Notes: generated from the letters alone by a model not told the origin. A stretch of DNA of 51,295 bases from Ravibacter sp964559125 (GCA_964559125.1 CAZLGW010000041.1:1-51295), one strand, 5' to 3'; shown: positions 1 through 8,937, counted from the first letter of the stretch. A program made the numbers and translations.

Positions 1-32
1 CAATCTTGTCAGCTAAGGTTGACAGGTGTTTT

Positions 33-113
33 ACCGCAAAGGCGCAGAGGACGCAGAGACTACACAGAGTTTGATTCTTTGTGAGTTCTTTGCGTCCTCT
101 GCGCCTTTGCGGT
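33..113. repeat. Palindromic hairpin repeat
   Basis: Two perfect 23-bp arms (33-55 and 91-113) are inverted around a 35-base centre that is itself partly self-complementary (64-70 with 77-83). The arms are built from CAAAGG and CAGAGG blocks. The element lies just upstream of the phosphoesterase gene and is followed by an A-run. A shorter palindrome with the same vocabulary lies at 12061-12107, so this looks like a dispersed genomic repeat rather than a site specific to the gene. Confidence 0.8.
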
Positions 114-232
114 GAAAAAAGTACATAGTATACTTGTAACCTTCTGAAAGAATTCGGATTCAGCTGTTTAATTCTCTTTTTGATAATTTTCCAATAATAT
201 CCTGTTTATATCCAGTTCGGATATTTGGTATT

Positions 233-1096
233 ATGGAAACATCAAAAAGATTCCGGACAATCGTCGTATCGGATATTCATCTGGGTACTTCGGGTTCCAA
301 AGTAAAAGAGGTTACGCTCTTTTTGAAGGAATATTCCTGCGAAAAGCTGATCCTGAACGGCGATATAATAGACGGCTGGCAGCTGAAGAAGTTTGGGGAA
401 TGGAAGCGCAAGCACACCCTCTTTTTCAAAGCTATCATGAAAATGATGGCAAAGCATAACACCTCGGTCATCTATCTGCGCGGAAATCACGATGATTTTC
501 TTGACCAGATCCTCCCGCTCAAGCTGGGGAAAAATTTCAGTATCAGGAAAGATTATGTCCTGAAATCCGGTGGGAAAAAATACTATGTAACCCACGGAGA
601 TGTTTTTGATTCGGTCATCTCCGAGATGAAATGGCTTGCTTATATCGGCGATATAGGATATACCTTCCTGCTCTGGGTCAACAAGATTTACAACAGGTAC
701 CGGGTATGGCGCGGGCGCCCGTATTATTCGCTCTCCCGAAAGATAAAGAGCCGGGTAAAAAGAGCCGTAAGCTATATTTCCGATTTCGAAAGCAAGCTGA
801 CCGAGCTGGCCAGGGCCCGGGAGTGCGACGGCGTAATATGCGGTCATATCCATCATCCTTCCATCCGCGATATAGACGGCATTGCCTACATGAATTCCGG
901 GGATTGGGTAGAATCGCTGAGTGCGCTGGTGGAAGACCATAACGGGAACTGGGGACTGCTTTATTTCAGCCAGACCGAATCGGCCGAGACTCGCAAGGCT
1001 CCCCGGCCTTTCGATAATCTTTTTGAGGACAGCGAAGAAAAAATGACTGCCTTCACCAGGATTTACCGCTTATCCGCCAACCGTTTCTTTCCGTGA
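233..1096 (+). CDS. LpxH-like UDP-2,3-diacylglucosamine diphosphatase family metallophosphoesterase
   Basis: A calcineurin-like phosphoesterase of 287 residues. The metal-binding motifs appear in order: D14-x-H16, G43-D44, GNHD at 84-87, HGD at 121-123 and GHIHHP at 204-209. This is the layout of the LpxH/LpxG group, which cleaves UDP-2,3-diacylglucosamine to lipid X at the inner face of the cytoplasmic membrane; Bacteroidota members are often annotated this way without biochemical proof. No signal peptide is seen, so a cytoplasmic or peripheral membrane location is expected. The stop overlaps the GTG start of the downstream glycosyltransferase by four bases, so the two are probably translated together. 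The family assignment is secure; the exact substrate is inferred. Confidence 0.85.
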   Translation: METSKRFRTIVVSDIHLGTSGSKVKEVTLFLKEYSCEKLILNGDIIDGWQLKKFGEWKRKHTLFFKAIMKMMAKHNTSVIYLRGNHDDFLDQILPLKLGKNFSIRKDYVLKSGGKKYYVTHGDVFDSVISEMKWLAYIGDIGYTFLLWVNKIYNRYRVWRGRPYYSLSRKIKSRVKRAVSYISDFESKLTELARARECDGVICGHIHHPSIRDIDGIAYMNSGDWVESLSALVEDHNGNWGLLYFSQTESAETRKAPRPFDNLFEDSEEKMTAFTRIYRLSANRFFP

Positions 1097-2193
1097 AATT
1101 CCTGTTTCTCATACAGGGTGAAGGCAACGGGCATCTCACCCAGGCAGTTTCGCTTTTCCAGATGCTCCGTGCAGAAGGGCATGAAGTGGTAGCCGCGCTG
1201 ATCGGATCTTCGGCAGGAAACCGGAAGCCCGATTTTTTCTCCAGGTCGGTCACCTGCCCTGTTTATACTTATAAAAGTGCAGGTCTCTCCTACTCACAGA
1301 GCGGGAAGCTGGGGCCGGCGTCGACGCTTGCCAACCTTATCAGGGCCGTTCCCGATATATCCGCGTCGCTTCGGTACATTGATTCGGTGGTGAAATCGGC
1401 GAAGCCCGACCTGATCGTAAACTTCTATGAAATCTGCGGCGGCCTGTACAATTTCTTTTTTAAGAATACGGTCCCGGTCAGTTGTATTGCGCATCAGTAT
1501 CTTTTTTTGCATCCTGATTTCCGGTTTCCGGCAGGGAAGACGCTACAGCGTTGTGCGCTGAGCCTTCTGAGCAGAGCTACTGCGTGGGGTGCGCGTGAGG
1601 TATATGCGTTGTCATTTACCGATTCGTATGCTGCCGATCCGCGGATCAGGGTAGTTCCGCCTTTACTTCGGCAAGAGGTTACCGGGCTCCGTCCATACGA
1701 TGGCGACCACATACTTATTTATCTTACCCAGCCCCTTCTCTGCAGACAGATAGAAAAATGGCACCGGAGGAACCCGACGGTGAAACTGCATTGTTTCTGC
1801 AACAATCCTTATCAGAAAACAAGGTTTGTCGTTGACGATACGTTGACTTTTCACCCGACCGACAACCGGACATTTATAGAGCTTCTGCAGACTTGCAGGG
1901 CGTTTGTCGCCACTGCGGGATTCGAATCCGTATGCGAGGCCATGCTGCTGGGCAAGCCGGTGATGATGGTTCCGGTTCCCAACCATTTTGAACAGGAGTG
2001 CAATGCCCTGGATGCGTCGCTGAACCATATCGGGATCGTCGGTAAAAATTTCGACCTCGACCCTCTCTTCGAATACCTTCCCCGTCATGAGTCCAGGGAA
2101 ACGATTGCCCGCCGATGGCTGGAACAATCTCCGCAGTTGCTTCTTTCCTCTTTAACATCTTCCGTTGCTGCCGTACAGGCCGTTGGAGTATAA
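1093..2193 (+). CDS. MurG/MGT-like glycosyltransferase (GT-B fold)
   Basis: A 366-residue GT-B type glycosyltransferase. The N-terminus has the glycine-rich GEGNGHLTQA loop of the acceptor-binding domain. The C-terminal half has the typical nucleotide-sugar region (ATAGFESVCEAMLLGKPV, then a PVPNHFEQ motif) seen in MurG/UGT-like enzymes. Translation starts at GTG 1093, and GTGA overlaps the stop of the preceding phosphoesterase. No signal peptide or obvious membrane span is present. The coupling to an LpxH-like enzyme suggests a glycolipid or cell-envelope role, but donor and acceptor cannot be read from sequence. Confidence 0.75.
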   Translation: MKFLFLIQGEGNGHLTQAVSLFQMLRAEGHEVVAALIGSSAGNRKPDFFSRSVTCPVYTYKSAGLSYSQSGKLGPASTLANLIRAVPDISASLRYIDSVVKSAKPDLIVNFYEICGGLYNFFFKNTVPVSCIAHQYLFLHPDFRFPAGKTLQRCALSLLSRATAWGAREVYALSFTDSYAADPRIRVVPPLLRQEVTGLRPYDGDHILIYLTQPLLCRQIEKWHRRNPTVKLHCFCNNPYQKTRFVVDDTLTFHPTDNRTFIELLQTCRAFVATAGFESVCEAMLLGKPVMMVPVPNHFEQECNALDASLNHIGIVGKNFDLDPLFEYLPRHESRETIARRWLEQSPQLLLSSLTSSVAAVQAVGV

Positions 2194-2230
2194 GGCCGGT
2201 TTGGGCAATCCTGTAAAATTCTTTACTGCT

Positions 2231-2262
2231 TTCCAACCTTTCCGTTTCCGGGAATATCTTAC
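2231..2262 (+). promoter_or_regulatory. Putative ECF-type promoter upstream of the sigma gene
   Basis: TTCCAACCTT (2231-2240) followed after 15 bp by ATCTTAC (2256-2262). The AACC-containing -35 box is typical of ECF sigma factors. The same 10-mer with the same 15-bp spacing occurs at 5681, upstream of the LVIVD-repeat gene. Inference from two sites only. Confidence 0.4.
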
Positions 2263-2377
2263 ATTACAGAATCCCTGAACCGACATAACACATACCAGTT
2301 CTTTGTCAACTAAGGGAAATGGCTAAATTGTGTTATGCGATGAGATTAGAACAGAAAGAAGCACCCCTTTCTAAAGG

Positions 2378-2944
2378 ATGACATTTGATGAGAAAGAGCT
2401 GATAAACGGCTGTCAGGCGCAGGACAGAACCGCCCAGAAACGTCTGTATGAGGTTTTTGGTGGGAAAATGTATGCGATTTCTCTGCGGTATACAAAAAAC
2501 AGGGACGATGCCCAGGATATACTGCAGGATGCGTTTATCAAAGTTTATGAGCATATACATTCCTTCAGGGGGGACTCTCCCCTGGAGTTCTGGATCCGTT
2601 CGATTGTTGTCAATACAGCCCTTAAACATTTAAAGAAGCAAAAAAACATGGTCGACCTGGACGAGGTCTACCGGACCGATAAAGATATGGAAACCGCGGA
2701 GCAGTCCCTGGCAGGCTTTCAATGGCAGCAGTTGATGGAATTTATCAGGGAGCTGCCGGCAGGGTGCCAGACGGTATTTAACCTTTTTGCCATTGAAGGG
2801 TACAAGCACCAGGAGATTGCAGAAATGCTGAATATTTCAGAAGGGACCTCCAAGTCCCAGTTTGCAAGAGCCCGAACCTTGTTACAACAGAAACTGAACA
2901 AAGAACACCGATTCGACAATGAATCAATCAAAAGACAATCTTAA
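2378..2944 (+). CDS. ECF-family RNA polymerase sigma factor
   Basis: A 188-residue sigma-70 family protein with only regions 2 and 4. Region 2 spans roughly residues 23-88 (YTKNRDDAQDILQDAFIKVY). Region 4 is at about 125-180, with the helix-turn-helix HQEIAEMLNISEGTSKSQ. An in-frame TAA sits two codons before ATG 2378, so this is the first possible ATG. The next gene starts 26 bases before this one ends and encodes an anti-sigma-like membrane protein, the usual arrangement for an autoregulated ECF pair. An ECF-like promoter lies at 2231. Confidence 0.93.
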   Translation: MTFDEKELINGCQAQDRTAQKRLYEVFGGKMYAISLRYTKNRDDAQDILQDAFIKVYEHIHSFRGDSPLEFWIRSIVVNTALKHLKKQKNMVDLDEVYRTDKDMETAEQSLAGFQWQQLMEFIRELPAGCQTVFNLFAIEGYKHQEIAEMLNISEGTSKSQFARARTLLQQKLNKEHRFDNESIKRQS

Positions 2945-4397
2945 CGAAGAATGGCGGAAAGTCTTCGATAAGGCCTCAGAAACACCTCCGCCCGACATCT
3001 GGGAAGCGATAGAGCGACGCCTCGACGGACAAAACAGGGCGCCTCTGGCCGTGCCATGGTGGAGAAAAACACAAAGCTGGCTGGCGGCTGCTTCCGTACT
3101 GCTTGCTTTGGGTATCGGAGCCGGCTTATTCATGATGAACAGAGGGGGAGATACCGGTACAGAGCATGGCAACCGGGTGACTTCGGCAGGGAATACCCCC
3201 GCAGAGAGCACAATACCTGCTGAGAGCACAATACAGGATTCCCCTGACAGGCAGGCTGTTGCCGTCCGGGAGCCCGGAACACGGGAAACCGGTGCGGAAA
3301 CAGAGGTCGCGGGCGAAAACCGGCCGGAAAAACAGGATAAATTTAGAAAACCGGATAGAGACTATAAAGGTTATCCTGAGCAGGATGCCGGGCTTTTGGC
3401 GAAGAGAGAGCAGCAGGTGATGGAAAGTAAGGCTGAAGAAGCGCTGATAGCGCTTGACTTTATTGAACCTCCTGCCCTGCGGGAAATCGATACCTACTGG
3501 CAGACACGCTATGTCTTTTTCAATCCTTATGCAGGTAAGACAGAGGAAGAGCAGCCGGCCAAGCCTGAGCCGGGCCCGCTATGGGCAAGCTTTAGCGTGA
3601 TGCCGGGTGGCTTCAACCCGAATATGCAGTTTTCTCACGAGTCTGTTTACCAGATGAATCAAGCGCTAAATACCGGGACGTCCGCAATCGGCGGAGGGTT
3701 TTACGCCAACCACGCAATGGCGTTGGGTAATAACCGGGCCGTCACCGAAAACCGGGACCAGCCCAGAATTTCGTTTCAGGCGGGAGCCCAGGTAGGGTTT
3801 AAGCTGTCGGAAAGATGGTCGCTTGAGTCGGGGGTAGCATTTCTCCAGGGGAACGCCACTTCCCGGTCGCCCGGGTTTTTTATGGATTGGGATACAAAGG
3901 AGAGAGCAGATCTGCTGCCTAATGCGATGGTATCCGGGAACGCAAACTATCTGGATGAAACAGTACAGAGGATAAAGCTGAATTCTTCAGATGCAACGTC
4001 GTCTACAGTGTATATTCCCATGGATAAAAATATGAGCAATAGCTATAGCTATGTCCAGGTGCCGGCTTACGTGGGGTATACATTCAGGCCTGAAAAGAAG
4101 CTCAGCTATACGCTCCTGGGGGGCGGAATTACGAACTTCTTTTTAAAGAACAACCTGGAAACTGCCTCGGGTTATACCCTGGAGACGACGAGGGAAAACA
4201 ATGTATACAATGATCTCAGCGTTTCGGCTGCTGCCGGGGTGAGGATGAATTACCGCCTGAATGGGGCGTGGAATACCAGCCTGACCGCCAACTACCAGCA
4301 TTCGCTGATGAACAGTTTTAAGGAAAACAGGTTCCTTACTTCCCGTCCGCAGGTTTACGGAGTGTCGTGGGGAGTAAGATATACGTTTCAAAAATAA
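2919..4397 (+). CDS. Anti-sigma-like protein fused to a C-terminal outer-membrane beta-barrel domain
   Basis: 492 residues. The first 50 are hydrophilic and resemble the cytoplasmic part of anti-sigma proteins (EEWRKVFDKAS...DIWEAIERRL). One hydrophobic segment covers about 54-73. A Pro/Glu/Lys-rich linker follows (about 74-200, with a short PAESTI duplication). The C-terminal ~290 residues have the alternating aromatic strand pattern of an OMP barrel (FQAGAQVGFKLSERWSLESG; ending in VSWGVRYTFQK). It overlaps the sigma gene by 26 bp, so it is probably its regulator. The topology implies a polypeptide that starts in the cytoplasm and ends in or near the outer membrane. The anti-sigma role is inferred from context. 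Confidence 0.72.
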   Translation: MNQSKDNLNEEWRKVFDKASETPPPDIWEAIERRLDGQNRAPLAVPWWRKTQSWLAAASVLLALGIGAGLFMMNRGGDTGTEHGNRVTSAGNTPAESTIPAESTIQDSPDRQAVAVREPGTRETGAETEVAGENRPEKQDKFRKPDRDYKGYPEQDAGLLAKREQQVMESKAEEALIALDFIEPPALREIDTYWQTRYVFFNPYAGKTEEEQPAKPEPGPLWASFSVMPGGFNPNMQFSHESVYQMNQALNTGTSAIGGGFYANHAMALGNNRAVTENRDQPRISFQAGAQVGFKLSERWSLESGVAFLQGNATSRSPGFFMDWDTKERADLLPNAMVSGNANYLDETVQRIKLNSSDATSSTVYIPMDKNMSNSYSYVQVPAYVGYTFRPEKKLSYTLLGGGITNFFLKNNLETASGYTLETTRENNVYNDLSVSAAAGVRMNYRLNGAWNTSLTANYQHSLMNSFKENRFLTSRPQVYGVSWGVRYTFQK

Positions 4398-4403
4398 ACA
4401 GTC

Positions 4404-5630
4404 ATGAAAAGCTTATCTTATCTTTCAATCATCGCTGCTTTGCTGATCATTTTCCCGGTAGGGTGCTCTAAGGATCAAAACGTACCTGCGCCTGCAGAAG
4501 GCAGGCCTGTCAACCTGTCGCCCAGAGTGGCGGGGCAGACGTCGGATTTTGCTTTTGACCTGCTCAGGAAGCTGGATCAGACCGAGCCCGCCGGCGACAA
4601 TATATTTGTCTCGCCGTTAAGCCTCCATATAGCATTGGGCATGCTGCTCAATGGCGCCGAAGCCGAAACACGTGACGGGATCCTGAAAACACTGAAGGCG
4701 GACGGGTCTTCCGTCGAAGAACTTAATCAGGCCTACCAGACGTTATTGAAGGAAATGCCCGAAGCCGACAACAAGGTGAAGCTGAGCATAGCGAATTCCG
4801 TATGGTATCGCCAGGGGTTTTCGGTTAAGCAGAGCTTTCAGCAGGTGTTGTCCGAAATATTTGACGCGCAGAACTACGGGGAGCCTTTCGACGCTTCGAC
4901 CGTCAAAAAAATCAACCAATGGGCGAGCGATCATACCGAAGGCAAGATCGACAAGGTTATCGACGAGATCCGGGAAGATCTGGTGATGTTCCTGATGAAT
5001 GCACTCTACTTTAAAGGCGATTGGAAATACACTTTCGATAAGAAACAGACGCAGGACTGGAATTTTCAGCTGGCAGACGGTTCTGATAAGAAAGTAAAGA
5101 TGATGTTTGTGGAGAGTGATTTCCGTTCTTATGCAAGCGCTGAATTTACGGCTGTAGAGCTGCCTTACTCTTCCGGACAGTTCAACCTGACACTTTTTGT
5201 TCCTCAGGCCGGGAAAGATCTGGGTGCAATATTACAGGATTTTGATCACGCCAAATGGGAAACGGTACAGGCCGGGTTTGCTGAAGCAGGAGTTAAGGTA
5301 GGCCTTCCCAGGTTTACGCTTGAATACGAAATTCAGCTGAAGAACGTGCTTTCTGCCATGGGGATGTCAAAAGCCTTCGAGCCGTCGGGGGAATTTAAGG
5401 GTATCAGTGACGATCCCCGTCTGAACGTGGGGTTTGTCAAGCAAAATACTTTTCTAGGGATAGACGAGGAGGGTACAGAAGCGGCGGCCGTTACTACGAT
5501 AGGAATGGTGCTTACTTCCGTCGGACCGGGCAACATAAGGACTGTCATCGCCGATCGTCCCTTCTTTTTTGTGATAAGCGAGAAGACTTCCAATACCGTC
5601 CTGTTTACGGGAAGGATCATGAATCCTTAA
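4404..5630 (+). CDS. Serpin-family protease inhibitor, lipoprotein
   Basis: 408 residues. Residues 1-21 form a lipoprotein signal (IIFPVGC), so the protein should be membrane anchored outside the cytoplasm. The rest is a full-length serpin: SPLSLHIALGMLLNGA near the N-terminus, NALYFKGDWKYTFD in the middle, and the C-terminal RPFFFVISEKTSNTVLFTGRI signature. The reactive-loop hinge is EEGTEAAAVTT. Counting from P15 Gly (about residue 357) puts P1-P1' at Thr-Ser (about 371-372). Small hinge residues suggest a true inhibitor of the suicide-substrate type. It follows the barrel/anti-sigma gene by six bases, so it is probably in the same ECF-controlled operon. Confidence 0.93.
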   Translation: MKSLSYLSIIAALLIIFPVGCSKDQNVPAPAEGRPVNLSPRVAGQTSDFAFDLLRKLDQTEPAGDNIFVSPLSLHIALGMLLNGAEAETRDGILKTLKADGSSVEELNQAYQTLLKEMPEADNKVKLSIANSVWYRQGFSVKQSFQQVLSEIFDAQNYGEPFDASTVKKINQWASDHTEGKIDKVIDEIREDLVMFLMNALYFKGDWKYTFDKKQTQDWNFQLADGSDKKVKMMFVESDFRSYASAEFTAVELPYSSGQFNLTLFVPQAGKDLGAILQDFDHAKWETVQAGFAEAGVKVGLPRFTLEYEIQLKNVLSAMGMSKAFEPSGEFKGISDDPRLNVGFVKQNTFLGIDEEGTEAAAVTTIGMVLTSVGPGNIRTVIADRPFFFVISEKTSNTVLFTGRIMNP

Positions 5631-5680
5631 TGTTTAACACGTATAGGGACGAATGCCTGCCGGTATTTTTTTTAACCTGC

Positions 5681-5712
5681 TTCCAACCTTGCTCCGGCTT
5701 TTGGAGTCCTGT
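5681..5712 (+). promoter_or_regulatory. Putative ECF-type promoter upstream of the LVIVD gene
   Basis: TTCCAACCTT (5681-5690), a 15-bp spacer, then GTCCTGT (5706-5712). The -35 10-mer is identical to the one at 2231 and the spacing is the same. It lies in the 289-bp gap between the serpin and LVIVD genes, in which no other gene was seen. Suggests control by the sigma factor encoded at 2378. Confidence 0.4.
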
Positions 5713-5919
5713 TAATATCGACGGATATAAATACGGCCTGCAGGAGGCTCTCATGGCTATTGAACAGGGGGTTTGAAGCAGAGTTTCGGCAGAGCACGAA
5801 ACGATACTAAAGATTAAAGTATAGGTATAGCCTGTACTTGCGGGGTGCGGGATCGTCCGGAGGCCAAGATGCTTCCGGCCGATTTTTTTAACGTAGTCAT
5901 CATTCAAATCGGTAAGCAT

Positions 5920-7257
5920 ATGAAATTGAAGCGTTTACTACTCATTCTTCCTGCGCTTCCGTTCCTGGCAGGAAGCTGTACGGACAGGTGTGAAAAGACC
6001 CAGATCGTGAGGCAGATCCGCAGCGTGACCTTGTCTGCAGTGGAGGTACGTTCGCAGGTAAAAGTTCAGGCGCCGGCAGATCTCGAGCAGCCGGGTAAGA
6101 TCTACATCAAAGATCAATATCTTTTTATCAACGAGATCAAAAAGGGGATCCATGTTATTGACAACAGCAACCCTTCAAATCCGCGTCATATTTCGTTTAT
6201 CAGTATTCCCGGCAACGGTGACATGGCGGTCAAAGACCATATCCTTTATGCTGACAGCTATATGGACCTGGTTGCGATAGATATCTCGAACCCGGCGCAG
6301 GCTTATGAGGCCGGCCGGAAGCAGGAAGCGTTTACCAACGGTATGTTTGACGGGTTACCATGGAGTTACAATAGCAATACCGGCGCTATTAATGATCAGG
6401 AGGCGTATTTCCTGGAGGAAACTTTTGAGACCAATTGTGAGGGAGTGGTACCCAACCCGGGATACTGGTGGTGGGGTGGCATATACCAGTTCTACCTGGC
6501 GGCGTCTTTTAACTCCAGTGCGTCGGGCTCGTCGTCTTACTCCGGAAGCACGGCGGAGTCGGCGGGTACGGGCACCGGCGGTTCGATGGCCCGTTTTACC
6601 CTATATGATAACTACCTGTATACAGTAGACCAGAGGAAACTCCAGCTGTTTGATATTTCCAGCCTGATATCTCCTTCGTTTGTCAAAGACATCGATTTAG
6701 GCTGGGGTGTGGAAACGATATTCCCTTACCGCGATAAGCTTTTTATCGGAACCAATACAGGGATGCATATTTTTGACAACAGTACTCCCTCCGAGCCTAA
6801 GCACCTGTCTGCATTTGCGCATATGCGTGCCTGCGACCCGGTAGTAGTCCACGAAGATGTAGCGTATGTAACCCTGCGCTCGGGGAACGTATGCGGAGGA
6901 AGTGTAAACAGGCTTGAAGTTGTGGATATATCCGACCTGTCCAGGCCGCAACTGGTGAAAGCCTATGACATGGAAAATCCGGCGGGCCTGAGCATTAACT
7001 ACCCGACGCTCTTCGTCTGCGAGGGAGAATACGGCTTAAAAGGATTTGACGTTTCCGACAGAATGGCCGTGGATAAAAATATGCTTTTCCATGAAAAAGG
7101 AATGGAGGCCTATGATGTCATTTCTATCGGCAACAACCTGATGATGGTAGGTAAAGACGGACTGTACCAGTACGACGCCTCTAATCTGAAGAACCTCAGG
7201 AGTTTGAGCCATATCCCGGTGCGCACACCGGCAGTGATCACTGAGAAAAGGAAATAA
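5920..7257 (+). CDS. LVIVD-repeat beta-propeller lipoprotein
   Basis: The reading frame is open from 5845, but ATG 5920 gives a clean lipoprotein signal (MKLKRLLLILPALPFLAGSC), so it is preferred; that yields 445 residues. The protein contains repeated propeller blades of the LVIVD type (HVIDNSNPSNPRHIS, LVAIDISNPAQ, LQLFDISSLISPSFV, MHIFDNSTPSEPKHL, LEVVDISDLSRPQLV). A Ser/Gly/Thr-rich low-complexity insert interrupts it at about residue 210. Such proteins are surface or periplasmic and of unknown function. An ECF-like promoter lies upstream, and the small barrel gene follows three bases after the stop. Confidence 0.82.
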   Translation: MKLKRLLLILPALPFLAGSCTDRCEKTQIVRQIRSVTLSAVEVRSQVKVQAPADLEQPGKIYIKDQYLFINEIKKGIHVIDNSNPSNPRHISFISIPGNGDMAVKDHILYADSYMDLVAIDISNPAQAYEAGRKQEAFTNGMFDGLPWSYNSNTGAINDQEAYFLEETFETNCEGVVPNPGYWWWGGIYQFYLAASFNSSASGSSSYSGSTAESAGTGTGGSMARFTLYDNYLYTVDQRKLQLFDISSLISPSFVKDIDLGWGVETIFPYRDKLFIGTNTGMHIFDNSTPSEPKHLSAFAHMRACDPVVVHEDVAYVTLRSGNVCGGSVNRLEVVDISDLSRPQLVKAYDMENPAGLSINYPTLFVCEGEYGLKGFDVSDRMAVDKNMLFHEKGMEAYDVISIGNNLMMVGKDGLYQYDASNLKNLRSLSHIPVRTPAVITEKRK

Positions 7258-7260
7258 AAT

Positions 7261-7854
7261 ATGAGGACTTTTATTTCAGCCCTTATGCTTTCCTGTCTTT
7301 CCGGAGGGCTGCTGTCTGCGCAAGGCCTTCTGCAGGGAAGGGCATTCACCAACCATACCGAAGTAGGCGGGTTGTTCGGTAATGTCGAATACGTAACCAA
7401 CCCGTACGGGACACCCAAGAACTATGGGCGTCAGAACAAAACCAACCTGACTATCCAAAGCTTTAACGGCCTGATGCTGACTTCCAGGCTGGCAGGAGGG
7501 GTTACGCTGGGGATTGACTGGTACAACGATGCGCTTATTAACCCCATCGCGTTAGGGGCGCGGTATGACCTTATCTCGCGCTACAACGCGCGGCTGTTCG
7601 CGACCCTGGATGCAGGATACGGATTTACATGGTTTTATAAAAACCTGAATGAAAACAAACTGAACGGCGGCCTGATGGTTAATCCGGGTATAGGATGGCG
7701 GCTGGGGAGGCCCGGTAATGCCGGATTCACCATTGCGGTTACGTACAAAAGGCAGGAAGCTTCAATGAAAATGCCTGTAGACCACGCCATAATAAAGCAG
7801 GAAGAATCGCGTCAGTTCAACCGGCTGGCGGTCAGGGTAGGGATTGTTTTTTAG
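7261..7854 (+). CDS. Small outer-membrane beta-barrel-like protein, function unknown
   Basis: 197 residues with an N-terminal signal peptide (cleavage probably after LLSAQ at about 20). The mature part alternates polar and hydrophobic residues with many Tyr, Gly and Asn (GARYDLISRYNARLFATLDAGYG; NPGIGWRLG) and ends in hydrophobic VRVGIVF, as expected of an 8-strand outer-membrane barrel. No specific family recognised. It starts three bases after the LVIVD gene and is presumably co-expressed with it. Confidence 0.68.
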   Translation: MRTFISALMLSCLSGGLLSAQGLLQGRAFTNHTEVGGLFGNVEYVTNPYGTPKNYGRQNKTNLTIQSFNGLMLTSRLAGGVTLGIDWYNDALINPIALGARYDLISRYNARLFATLDAGYGFTWFYKNLNENKLNGGLMVNPGIGWRLGRPGNAGFTIAVTYKRQEASMKMPVDHAIIKQEESRQFNRLAVRVGIVF

Positions 7855-7874
7855 CGATTGTTCCTGTTTTAATA

Positions 7875-8699
7875 TTACTCCGGGATATTCCTTCGTACCT
7901 GGTCGAAGAGAATCGCCGGGAAAAAGCGCTTGAGATAAATGGCTGCGACTTCTTTCAGTCCGCCTATGTAAACCTCTTTCTTGTCTTTTCTGACTGCGGC
8001 CAGTATCTTTTTTGCGCATTCTTCCGGGGCCAGGCCTGAAGCCTGGTTGGCATCCATCTTCCCGTATTTTTCACCAGATTCGTTGAGGGCGTTCAGGGAA
8101 ACGTTGGTGCGGATATAGCCCGGACACGCAGTCGTGACTTTGATATGGTCATTGAAGTATTCGGCCCTTAAAGAGTCGAAAAAGCCATGAAGCGCATGCT
8201 TGGATGCACAGTAGCCTGAGCGCATAATTGTACCGACCTTACCGGCAACGCTGCTGATCACGATGAAATGCCCTGTCTGGCGGTTAATCATAAAAGGCAG
8301 AACCGCTTTGGTGATGGCTACCGTGCTAAAGAAGTTGATGTCCATCATTCTCTGATAGACACCAAAATCGGTATTGTTGATATAGGAGCGCTGACTGACG
8401 CCCGCGTTATGTACCACGACATCTATCTGGCCGAATTTGCCGAGCACCTTTGAAGCAAGCTCAGAGGCCTTGTCGAACTCGGTCACATCTGCCGGGAGAA
8501 CCAGGCTATGCTCATCTGAAAGCCCGGCCTCATTGCGTACCCTTTCCAGTTCTCCGGCCCTGCGGGCGGTCAGCACAATCCGTGCTCCTTCCTTTGCAAA
8601 TGCTTTCACCAGCGCCTCCCCGATCCCGGCCGATGCCCCGGTTACCCAAACTACTTTTCCTTTGTAAAATTCGTGAGACATATTGCTGTTGAGGTTCAT
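7875..8699 (-). CDS. SDR-family oxidoreductase
   Basis: Classical short-chain dehydrogenase/reductase of 274 residues. It has TGASAGIGEA (NAD(P)-binding glycine motif), HNAGVS after the fourth strand, and the S-x(12)-Y-x3-K active site (SSVAGK...YCASK). A second ATG at 8681 gives MSHEFYKGKVVWVTG and may be the real start. The C-terminal region with a basic end resembles the DHRS7-like group of membrane-associated SDRs, but the substrate is not predictable. It is transcribed divergently from the FAD/Fe-S dehydrogenase gene. Confidence 0.9.
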   Translation of the reverse strand: MNLNSNMSHEFYKGKVVWVTGASAGIGEALVKAFAKEGARIVLTARRAGELERVRNEAGLSDEHSLVLPADVTEFDKASELASKVLGKFGQIDVVVHNAGVSQRSYINNTDFGVYQRMMDINFFSTVAITKAVLPFMINRQTGHFIVISSVAGKVGTIMRSGYCASKHALHGFFDSLRAEYFNDHIKVTTACPGYIRTNVSLNALNESGEKYGKMDANQASGLAPEECAKKILAAVRKDKKEVYIGGLKEVAAIYLKRFFPAILFDQVRRNIPE

Positions 8700-8901
8700 T
8701 AAACACTATATCCTGTCGCCAAAATTGAAAATTTTAAACCGGGTTTCATAAATTTTACCTTTGAAAGTGCCTTTCATACACCCAACCGGCAGTGCTTGCC
8801 GGATAGTTTTTCTTTGCGCCGGGCTATTTGAAATCATGCTAAATGACACCCTACCGGTTGAACGGAGACACTTACGTCATGCGCGGTAAATCAAAGAATA
8901 G

Positions 8902-8909
8902 TAACTTTG
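8902..8909 (+). promoter_or_regulatory. Bacteroidota -7 element (TAnnTTTG)
   Basis: TAACTTTG, a perfect match to the Bacteroidota -7 consensus, ends 28 bp before the ATG of the FAD/Fe-S dehydrogenase gene. No clear TTTG -33 element is seen at the expected distance. The 238-bp divergent gap around it holds no gene. Confidence 0.5.
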
Positions 8910-8937
8910 AGATCTGAATTCCTGGCCAATTATCTAC

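Noticed and set aside
8786..8811. Terminator-like hairpin (CCGGCA-GTGCT-TGCCGG with a T-run)
   Set aside because: The stem is only 6 bp, and no plus-strand gene ends nearby; it sits in a divergent promoter gap. Could be regulatory but unsupported.
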